Source: Symsagittifera roscoffensis (lineage: Eukaryota; Xenacoelomorpha; Acoela; Convolutidae). Taken from it: DNA of 64,000 bases. The stretch lies in NCBI RefSeq assembly GCF_963678635.1, contig NC_087070.1, forward strand, positions 54,290,617 through 54,354,616. Reading direction: 5' to 3'. Position 1 is the stretch's first letter. Every line of letters begins with the position of its first letter. The position numbers were made by a program, and so were the translations under genes. The notes beneath the pieces are model-generated. The model had not been told where the DNA came from, ran no database searches, and saw only the letters and a program-made list of their open reading frames with translations. Shown here piece by piece: positions 52,621-61,917 of the stretch.

Positions 52621-53943
52621 CCAGAAAAAAAGGTTAAAATTTTCAATTCAGTTCAATTTTTGCAGAGAATAAAAAACGAGCTTCCTTCGAGATAGTCAAA
52701 GTTGACTGAAAAAAAAAACACGAATCTTGATCCATAGTTCTGTTCCACTCTTCCAGAGTCGAAACTAAAACAACTTTTTTGCGCTGGTGATAAATCTATC
52801 TTCTAACTTTCCATTTCCAAAAACCTTCAAATATTAAGGTTTCAAATTGAAAAATTTAGGCAGTCCTAACATTTTTGAATTGGATTGATGATAAAAAATC
52901 TGCAAAACTTGTAAATCTGCAATCAGAAAAAAATGAAAATCTGTATATTTCAAAAAAGTGAAAAATTACTAATTTTAATTTTCGATCGCAATTTTTTTTT
53001 CCAAAATTTTTGTCAGCTAGACTTATTTTTCGTAAAACTTAAAGAATGTGTATATATTTTTTATGATCTGTTTTGCTACAAAATGTATAGGACTGATTTT
53101 TTTATTCTTAAGTGAGAATTTTAATTTAAAGGTATTCAAATGTGACACAATTATAGAGACTAATTGATTTTCATCATCATTGAAATGTCCATAAAATTTG
53201 CAAAATTTTTCTCAAAAATAATATGCAGTTGAAATAAAACCGAACCACCTTGAAAACTCTGGGTGTTCCAGTTTTTAATTTTTTTTTCTATAGCAGGTGA
53301 ATGTAGTTGGACATTAATGGTAGTTTTATTTCAAAAGAGCGGAACAAAATTGAACAATTGACAGATACAAGATTTGATGGAAAAATCTACAGCGACAATT
53401 TTTTTGCTCTTCTGAAATCACACGACACTACAGTTACCAAAAAGGCTAACTTTTGCCCTTCTAAATCTCAAAATCGCTTTTTCTGGCAATGCCTATATAC
53501 AACTTGACATCTGGAAACCTTTTGTTAAATGATACGCTTGCTTAATATTTTTCTGCTGTTATACTTTTTTTACGCTCGCGCTAAGCAAACGTTACCGAAA
53601 AGGAGTGTAAATTTTTTTTGGCTAGCAAATTGTTTAATACAATCACTGAATAGTTTGATCTGCTATGATTTCCTCTGCTATCATTCGGGCTGCTGACATG
53701 ATTTATATCTGAAAGTTTAACTTACTGGCTGATAAGACTAGTAACTAATGATTAAAACTATATCCAGGATTTTACCGTTTCGTGTTAAATAATTGAAGCT
53801 CGCAGGAGTTCACACTTGGCATTCTCCGCAAATGGGTTCTTGTTGTCTCTCACAGGGTGCACGAAATGATCTCCCTTCTTGTTATGCTCCATGATTTCGA
53901 TCAAACTAAAAACCCAATGCTGATTTAACAGCTTCATCGTGAA

Positions 53944-53996
53944 GCGACAATTCGTAACATGCGACAATTCGCAACAGGTGACAATTCGTAGCAATA
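53944..53996. repeat. 17-bp minisatellite, second locus
   Basis: GCGACAATTCGTAACAT, GCGACAATTCGCAACAG and GTGACAATTCGTAGCAA in direct succession. Adjacent sequence (GTGCCGGGTGTAAGCGC..., GATGCCCTACCC) is the inverse of sequence near 51400-51510, suggesting the two loci are termini or copies of one DNA transposon family. Confidence 0.75.
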
Positions 53997-54415
53997 ATTG
54001 AAGCGGCAAACACTAATTTATGCGACCTTTCTCTGTGCCGGGTGTAAGCGCAGCGGAGCCTAATACGAATCGATGCCCTACCCAACTTCATATTGCTTCA
54101 GTCTCCTTTTTTACTAAGTTACTAAGTTATTTCAAGATTTTTATACACTTTTGGAAACCCAATTCCTGACTCATCAATTTCATATTTCCTTAATCGTCAT
54201 TTATTACTAGGTTAGTTCATGCTTTTTACTAACTTTGGGACGGACTCAAATGTTTACGCGGAGAACCGCTGTTGTGCCCCTTATTACAATTTAAGAGCTA
54301 AGTACTGTCTTTTTTTTGTCCTTTGGGTTGGATAGTGTTGCCTCACCGTAGAACAACCTGCACAAATAATGGTGGGCCTTCAACTCAGGGGCGAATCTAG
54401 GATTTACTCGACGCG

Positions 54416-54615
54416 NNNNNNNNNNNNNNNNNNNNNNNNNNNNNNNNNNNNNNNNNNNNNNNNNNNNNNNNNNNNNNNNNNNNNNNNNNNNNNNNNNNNN
54501 NNNNNNNNNNNNNNNNNNNNNNNNNNNNNNNNNNNNNNNNNNNNNNNNNNNNNNNNNNNNNNNNNNNNNNNNNNNNNNNNNNNNNNNNNNNNNNNNNNNN
54601 NNNNNNNNNNNNNNN
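54416..54615. other. Assembly gap (200 N)
   Basis: Exactly 200 N, a conventional gap length, so the true size is unknown. The left flank (GGGGCGAATCTAGGATTTACTCG) is the terminus of the TCTAGGA...CTCGAG repeat family, and unresolved repeat DNA probably caused the gap. Confidence 0.98.
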
Positions 54616-54708
54616 AAACAGTTGACTAAAAGACGCAGAGGGGCTCGACCGAAACGAATTAGTTCTGATGTCAAAATGGACTTGAGCGAAAGAAACACAT
54701 CATCTCAC

Positions 54709-54724
54709 GGTTGCTATAGCAACC
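54709..54724. promoter_or_regulatory. Perfect palindrome GGTTGCTATAGCAACC, RFX X-box-like site
   Basis: A 16-base perfect palindrome containing GTTGCTATAGCAAC, a match to the X-box consensus (GTT-NYY-AT-RRN-AAC) bound by RFX factors that control ciliary genes in animals. It lies between two similar GGCTCGACCGRAACGA blocks (54641 and 54744). No gene start is recognisable nearby. Confidence 0.5.
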
Positions 54725-55419
54725 AAAACGTCCCAAAACGAACACGGCTCGACCGGAACGAAAACAATCAAATCTGACGACTTTCAAAACTGCCACAAAG
54801 CAGTTAACGTAAGTTCTCTCATTCAATACAGTCAGTCGTCAGTACAAATATGAAAAAAAGACAAAAGAAATACGAGAGCGAAAAATCGAAGACAGAGAAA
54901 GAAAATTCGAAAAAGACAGTGCGGTAGAACCAAATTGGGTTTTTGTAAACTTTCATCTTGGAAAATTAGTTTTGTTTGAAATGTGCATTTTGAACAAACC
55001 CACAAAATGAACTGGTTTTCAAAGTTTCCAAAGGTTGCATCTGTATGCTGTTAAGTACCTAAGATAAACCTTCAATGAGTTTTCAAAAACGAAAACAAAA
55101 CATCGATCTAGGATATAGTCAACATTAATTTCTCATATGCGACTGGGGTGCGGCGGGAATTGGTACAATTGATCCAAATCATCCATTGTTATCAAAATAG
55201 TTGATGATGGGTTGAAAATAGGACATCAGTTACAACAGTAACAGCCGGAGTTCAAACTCAAAAACTCAAAGACCACAGGAATTCCAACAACTGTCCAAGA
55301 TTCATTTTTCTGACATCACCGAACTTGGTAAAAGTTTGATTAAATAACCAACTTTTTTTCAATTTTAGGCTAAAATTCGGATGTTCAGCTCATTCATTCA
55401 ATGAAACCAAAGGTCAAAA

Positions 55420-55640
55420 ATCCATTGGGCGGTGAAACTGTTTTTCTGATAAAAAATTGATGCAGCCGACGGTCAACAAAAAAAATTATTGGGGCTGGAA
55501 ACTATTTTCCTGGTGAAACGTTGATGAAAGCCATAGTCAACGAATAGAAGCATTCAGCCGTGAACATTTTTTCCGGTAAAATTTGATGAAAATGACAATC
55601 TTTAAAAAAATTATGGGGCCGGAATAATCTTTTTGACGAC
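55420..55640. repeat. Diverged short tandem repeat, about 60-75 bp units
   Basis: Phrases GGTGAAACTGTTTTTCTG / GGAAACTATTTTCCTGGTG / GTGAACATTTTTTCCGGT and TTGATG.AAGCC...GTCAACGAA recur three to four times. No recognised origin. Confidence 0.45.
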
Positions 55641-55879
55641 AAATTGAACTGAGGCAGGCAAGTTCCAAAAAAGCTGTTCAAGCAAAAGACGTGCAAAAGA
55701 AATTAAAACATAAAATTACTGGATTTTCACAAACAAGACTGCTCGTATCAGGGCAAAACCTTGACAGTGTCTACTGCATATTAATTAGTCTCGAATAAAC
55801 TGGTAAACTAATTATTGACAAAATATGACTTTAGGCTGATAATATCAAAACATTAAAACTTGAGTCTTTGATGGAATTA

Positions 55880-56650
55880 TTTAGACTAATCAATTCAATT
55901 TGGAACGATTATGAGTGCGGATTGTTTGCCACGCATAAATAAATTGCGCATTGAAAAAAATTAGGAAAAGTTAATCCAGCAGCCAAGCCGCTTTTTAGTC
56001 TAGTGCAAGCATACCCGCTTAGAAATCTAAAGATTTCCGAATCGATGACCATACGCAGTGAACTTTTCTAAGATTAGTCTGAATGAAAAAACCACCCCGA
56101 GCATAGATATTCCTCACTGTCTTCAAAAGTCGGAACAACAATCTGCCGAATCTTCGAGCATTAAGCGCTTTCCGTAACTAAAATGTGGATTTTTCAACCG
56201 TTACAAATTTTGATCCACTATTAATTTTAATATTTTTTGTTTGTGGGTTCCGCATAATGTTGGTGGATTCTGTTTACGTTGGTTTCTTAGTTTTCTTGAG
56301 TAGTTTTTAAGGAGCTGCATAATGTTGAAACCATTTGTCTCTGTTCTCAACAACAGCAAAAAGTGAACAAAAAGTCAAATAAAAGAATCGTGATTCAAAT
56401 AGAGATATCCAAATTTTTTTGATGTCCGCGTTGTCGTCTAGATCTTTTTGTGCCTTAATTTTGGTGGATTTTTTTAGCAGAGTTTGAGGTATTTCAAAAA
56501 ACCGTACAGGGGTCAAGTAGTGTATCGAATTGAAACTATTTTGGTCCGAGATTGAATACTAAGAAAATCGAAAAATAGTAATTTGTGTACCGATAAACTA
56601 GTCTGAATAGTTTTTTTCAGATTTAAATGCGTAGGAGATTAATTCACTTG
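55880..56650 (-). repeat. Dispersed element D, inverse copy
   Basis: Inverse of 16820-17530. The minus strand holds a 69-codon frame (56516-56307) starting MTPVRFFEIPQTLLKK, with a lysine-rich middle (KAQKDLDDN). The corresponding forward-copy region has the same words with frameshifts, so the frame may be ancestral coding sequence. Confidence 0.6.
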
Positions 56651-56723
56651 CCCAATTTTTTTGTACAAATTTCAAAATATCTTTGCCTAAGTTATTTGAA
56701 ACTTAGTGTTTAACCCTCTCCTG

Positions 56724-56793
56724 TCCTACCTGAAACAACAAAGATTTTGAAACAACAATCCTACCTGAAACAACAAAGATTTTGAAACAAAAA
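56724..56793. repeat. 35-bp tandem duplication
   Basis: TCCTACCTGAAACAACAAAG and the following 15 bases occur twice in direct succession, starting at 56724 and 56759, almost identical, so recent. Confidence 0.85.
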
Positions 56794-57298
56794 TGAATTT
56801 TTCTTTTGTTCCTGTTTTTTCAGATTTTTAATTCGAAACATTCATTTAAGTCGAAACATTCTATACTACTTGCAGAGTTACTAGTCTTGTTGTGTGTTTT
56901 ATTAAGTTACATTTGGTATGAATAAGTCTTCTAATAAACCAAGAATCGCAGTACGTTAGCATTAGTTTCGTCAGTCTAGTCTGTTGAAGTGATTTCATTT
57001 TGGTCAACTGATTTCTGTTTTTTTTTGCTGTCATAACTGGATACAATTTTGACAGAGGGGTCCCAAAAAACTGCTTCAGTTTTCAAGTTTATAGCGACGA
57101 TGTAACATCAATAAGTTTGGGTAATCTGCTTAGATTAGATAAAAATTGAGAAAAATCCCTGGGAAACGACCGAGCTGTTTCTCTTATTTAGTAAATTGCT
57201 GCTCTTGCTTATAACTAGTCTGACACTGGACCTTATTTTTTTCATAACTAGTTTTTGTAGGGAACCCTCTATCAAAATTAAACCCGTTAATAAGTTCT

Positions 57299-57425
57299 TC
57301 AGATGCAAATCATTCGTACGAACTCCTCGAAGTTTATTCGCCCATCTGAGTCCTGATCAGCTGCGCGTAGCACTTCGTCCAACTCATGCTCATTCAATCT
57401 CTCACCCATACTCGACATTATGTAC
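57299..57425 (-). CDS. Calmodulin-like gene exon 4 (EF-hand 4, stop)
   Basis: Acceptor CTTTAG|G; 127 bases. Reads (K)[20 protein letters not shown], then [18 protein letters not shown] and ICI, TGA at 57301-57299. Confidence 0.92.
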
Positions 57426-59466
57426 CTAAAGTGAACAATCATAGAAGTCAAATTATTGAAGAGACTCAGCATTATTTTGTAACCGGTCCAAGCGCTGGTC
57501 TAGGGTTTTCTCGAGGGAGGAACTTTAAAATTTTTAAAGTTTCTCGAAGGAGGAATTCAAAAAAATTTGGCGCGCGCATTACTCTCAAAATATTAGGGAC
57601 GGTTGGTCGAAAACTGTTGTCGTAAAAAAACAAAAAATAGACCCTTTGGGTGGCTTGAGGGCCGAATTACCGATGTGAAACTGGGCGTTGCCTTTTGCGT
57701 ATTGAAGCGAAAACGCCAATGATATGTTTTGAATTTTAACTCTATCGATATAGGGGAGCCTAATTGAAATCATTGGGTGAATGAACCTACTTGAGTTCGT
57801 CGGGTGTGATGTAGCCGTTGCCGTCGCAGTCAAACACTCGGAATGCATCCCGCAACTCTTCCTCTGTCACTGTGTCGTCCATCTTCATCGTCATCAGATT
57901 CACAAACTCACCAAAGTCAATGATACCGTTGCCTAGCAACAGATCAAAAAAATATGAGTTAAAAACAAACAAATTCTCAAACTCAAACTTATCATCAAAT
58001 GTTTTAGATGTTTTTTGCTATTTTTGCAGCACTTTTGCTGGATGAAAATTGGCCAAAATGTCTTTTTTTGAGTAATTTTTTCAACATCTGTCTAAAATAT
58101 TGCTTATCAACTGTAGCAAATGACAATCAACATGTTTCACATCATTGTCAAAAACCGAGATTCGTTCATTAAAACATAGAAGGTAACATCTACTGAGCTT
58201 GTTTCTGTGCAAAAAAGTGCGTGAAACATTCTTAGGTTTAGTGTGCAGTTTTTTTTAAAATTTATTGCTCAGACTAATTTAGATTCAGTTTTCACCATAA
58301 AGTGTCTTGCACTAGAAGTGTTATTAAATTCACTACTAACCATCTGTGTCGATTTGGTTAATGAGGTCTCGTAGCTCTGCTTGGGACAAAGTCTGGCCGA
58401 GTGACTTCATAACCACATCTGAACATCAAAAACCAGAACACATTAATTAACAGTTTCAACCCTATTCTCAATTTTGATAGCTGTTTTTAAAGTAATCTGT
58501 TCAGTACTATTTTCAGGTCTCGTTTTTTAGTCGGTCAAACCAACGCTTTTCGGAAACTGATTTGTTGGCATACTGCTTATGAAAATAAAGCAACTATCTA
58601 GCTCTCGAACCGAGGCGCGCAGCTTATGTCAAGATTGAAGCGATGACCCCGATGACCTATTTCAGGCCTGCTGCGATGCTTGCGACTCAAGAAAGAAAAG
58701 AAATGCGCATGAACTTTTTTCTTTTTTGTCGGCCTTCCCCAAAACTATCATATTACAAACCCCAATACAACTATATTTAGCAAAAGTTTATGCGCAGTTT
58801 TGAGCATTTTTGGAAAGTTTTGACCCAAAATTTTCGTTTTTTCAATGCAAGCTCCCCCTCAAAATTTAAAAAATGGCACCAAAGGCACCTTCAGAAAAAA
58901 TTAGGTTTCCTCGGCCCGATATGGATGTCGTAAAATTGTACCAAAATAACACCCCCTGAGGACCAAAAGAGCCAAAAACCTTCCTGTTGAGGTTATTTAC
59001 CAATTATTTTTGTCATTTTTTGCAAGGAAAGGACAAACGAGGATATTTTGCTTCAATAAAATCTGGTTGAAAAGTAATGTAGAAATTTGTTATTCTATGA
59101 GCTTCATCTAGTCGATGGCATACTTGATGTAGTATATAGTGTATTTAGTTGGGTTGGTATACTATTAATTTACGTACTTGATACATGCTCCCATTTAGGT
59201 AAAAAGTAGGTTTTTTATTGATTGCTTAAGACTATTTGTAAGATTGTAACTATACAATTTCTCTAACCTAGTTCACTAGTGGTTATAACTCCGTCTCCGT
59301 CTTTGTCAAACACTAGGAATGCCTCCCTCATCTCCTCAAGTTGCTCACGAGTCATGTTCTTAATCGCGTCTCTCTGCTTTCCACTCATATTTGATCGGTC
59401 AAGGTTGAAGTGCTGAAAAGGGTCAAAAGTGGTCACTACGCCACCTGATGAGTTCGGAGAGCTCAT
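57299..59466 (-). CDS. Calmodulin-like four-EF-hand Ca2+-binding protein, complete
   Basis: Four minus-strand exons (59466-59268, 58418-58341, 57932-57791, 57425-57299) join in phase to 181 codons plus TGA. The EF-hand loops are [36 protein letters not shown] and [12 protein letters not shown], all with acidic residues at loop positions 1 and 12 and Gly at 6, so all four should bind calcium. A polar N-terminal extension of about 45 residues (starts MSSPNSSGG) precedes the calmodulin-like part. Spacing is as in calmodulin, but identity is lower and there is no trimethyl-lysine context, so it is a calmodulin-like or troponin-C-like paralogue and not calmodulin itself. It is presumably a cytosolic Ca2+ sensor. 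Intron sizes are 849, 408 and 365 bp. Confidence 0.93.
57791..57932 (-). CDS. Calmodulin-like gene exon 3 (EF-hands 2-3)
   Basis: Acceptor TTGCTAG|GC and donor CTCAA|GTAGGT. Completes loop 2 and carries [20 protein letters not shown], then [17 protein letters not shown]. Without splicing the frame would hit TAG immediately after ELK, so the donor is needed. Confidence 0.92.
58341..58418 (-). CDS. Calmodulin-like gene exon 2
   Basis: Acceptor GTTCAG|AT and donor GATG|GTTAGT; 78 bases. Reads [20 protein letters not shown], then NQIDTD(G), the helix before and the start of loop 2. The intron splits the second EF loop. Confidence 0.92.
59268..59466 (-). CDS. Calmodulin-like gene exon 1 (start, EF-hand 1)
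   Basis: ATG at 59466-59464; donor CTAG|GTTAGA. Encodes the polar extension, the [13 protein letters not shown] helix and loop [12 protein letters not shown]. Ends with one base of an Asp codon. Confidence 0.92.
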
Positions 59467-61583
59467 TTTGGGGTCAGTGTTAGTCTGAGAAATGGCACCG
59501 CAAAAGTGTTCTTGCTCGACGTTCGAAGATTCGATTATGCTCTTTAAAGATTACAAAAAATTGAAATTTGCCGTTTTTTCCAATTAAATAATTACCGGTT
59601 GAGTTTTCTCAATTTTGGGCAAATGGGTCTGTTTTTGAGGAAACTGATGTTTTACTTGGATTTTTGTCTGATAACTATCAGTTCTTGCTCCAGTTTTGAG
59701 TGAGATATTTTCGAACAAAAATTGTTCAAACGCAGATTTCTTAGGAAAAACTGCTATGACGTAGAAATTTCAGATGGCTCAAGATTTAAAGTTTTACAAA
59801 ATATAGTTTTTGATACTTAAAATTCCAAAAAAATTAGCAGTCTTATTTCAAAAAGAAATAAACAATTTGTAGAAACTGGACAAACAAAAACATGTTTGTG
59901 GCGGCTAAATTTCAATTTTTATGGAGATAAAAAAATCCGACAGTTGAATCGAAAGGATCGGAAACTGCTATAATGGGAATATTTCCACGCAGAGGTGTAA
60001 AATTCATCATCAACTGACGATAGAAATTACGTAATTTTTTCTCAAACGCTCTTTTTTTTTCACGTGATGACGTTTAATAAAAAAAACTACATCGCTTTCT
60101 TTGTTCACACTTTTCGGTTGATTAAACGTAATTGCACCTTTAAATTTTACTATTTTAGACAATCTATTCGAAAACAGGTGAGTGTCGAATTAGATTCCTT
60201 TGAGGCCCAGAGGTTTATGAAATGGTATTCAATTGAGTTTTCATACCATTAAGAGAAGAAACAATATTTAAACCTTTTAGATGATTTCATAGTCGTCAGT
60301 TTAATGAGCCGTGTAGTTTGATGTTTTGTGAAAAGCGATGACAGATTCATTGGCACAAATTTACACTGTTGATTATTTACACAAAAATTGTGGTGGAATG
60401 TTAATTAAAGCAGCCCAAAGTTTTTCACTTGAAAAGTTTTTTCCTGTATATAGCCTGCGTATTACATTTTACAAAAAGAAATTGTTCTCGTATACAGGTC
60501 TTACCTTTTTCTCAAGGGTTATTCCTTCCACTCTTTATCGAAATTGTGAAATGTCAGCTTAGTTCTGCAAAAAATCGACAGAAGATATAGATTAAAGTAA
60601 ATTTGGCGAAATAAGAAGGAACGCAGATGGTCGCATGAATAAATAAACACCGCACGGATATTAAATTATACCTGTTTACTTTATGTGCATACAAGTGAGT
60701 TTTTCTGGCGCAAAGTTATCCATAGGTGATTTAAAAAGAAGGTAACTGCTACTTTTTCCTTCAGATAGAAAAGATATATATACGCTTTTATATATTTTCA
60801 TCCTCAAAATATCCAAAATAGATAACACAACCTGAAAAGCGATAGTTGTAGGTTGAATTTTGGTGGCTATGCCTAGCATGGATTGACATAACGGTGTATA
60901 TGGAAAGTATTTGGAATTTCTCTGAGACAATGGCTGACATTTATTGACCGCTATTTGACGTGATATTGAACAAGAGGCTTTCTATTTTTGGAAAGAAAAA
61001 TCATTGATTAGATCACTGATCGGAGCATCCAATTTTCTTGAGCACACCATTCAAACCCAATTTTCCCGGCCTGTTGAGGTGTGCCAAATGCACTCCTATA
61101 AGAGGCTGAAATCACTTCTTACCGTAACGCAATTTGCCCAACTTGTCTGACTAAAACGAGTAAATTTAGCAGACCATTGAATTTCTAAACTTTGTGAGCC
61201 CAAAACCTGTTTGGGCGAATTATGATCTACGTGCACAAAAATTTTTGGATGAATAGAAGTGAGAAGATCCAAAATTAATTCTGAAATGAGTTTTTTCCAG
61301 GTTAACAAGGTTTTTGGCTTATTTTCTAAATGTTTGGCCACTCTTTCAAAAGATCCATTTTTTTAATTTTTTTTTGCGTGTTATTACGTCTACATGCGCG
61401 ATGTTACGATGTAAGGTATGATATTCAAAACAGAGATATTTTGCCATGAATGGTCTTTTCGTTTCATTCAGTTTCCCATTTATGGTTGCTTTTCTATACG
61501 TCAAAAGTTACAGAGTGATCAAGTATCTAGTGCGCGGGCTTACATTTACGTTAGAAGTCAATTAAGAATCAACAAACAAAATA
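59467..61583. other. AT-rich 5' side of the calmodulin-like gene, nothing else recognised
   Basis: Presumably holds the promoter of the minus-strand calmodulin-like gene in its left part. No coding exon, hairpin or recognisable repeat was seen up to the BEL/Pao fragment. Confidence 0.5.
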
Positions 61584-61917
61584 CTAATTAGCATTAACAT
61601 CCTCGGGGGAGCTTTTTAGGCTTTCCCAAGGATGAACCAAAGCCAATTTTACGAGGGGTCTGGTTAATTTGCTTAGCAGTGTTTTTACAACTCACGAACG
61701 CGCTATGCCATCAGTCCCGAAGAATATTTCTGTCACTCGTCCAAGCGGCCAAATTTTCCTTGGAGTATAATCCTCGAGTATCCAAACGATGTCATTGACT
61801 CGAAGCGCCCTGCTGGCTGGCTCCATTTTGTACGGTGTATGAGAATGGGTTCATACTTTCGAAGAAGGCGTTTCCAGAAGATGTCCAATCTTTTTTCACG
61901 ATTCTCCATGACTTTGA
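61584..61917 (-). pseudogene. BEL/Pao pol C-terminal fragment (post-integrase domain)
   Basis: Minus strand: RLDIFWKRLLRKYEPILIHR, then, one frame over, LRVNDIVWILEDYTPRKIWP, LGRVTEIFFGTDGIARS, a stop, VVKTLLSKLTRPLVKLALV and SSPEDVNAN with TAG at 61586-61584. This is the W..R..YLP.L..R.KW...G..V.......R..WPLGRV..V.PG.DG..R...V.T....R...KL block after integrase in BEL/Pao elements. One frameshift (about 61800) and one internal stop make it dead. It starts right beside the tandem array at 61918. Confidence 0.88.

Noticed and set aside
54291-54698. ORFs across 54416-54615
   Set aside because: They cross the run of N, so the reading frame is meaningless.
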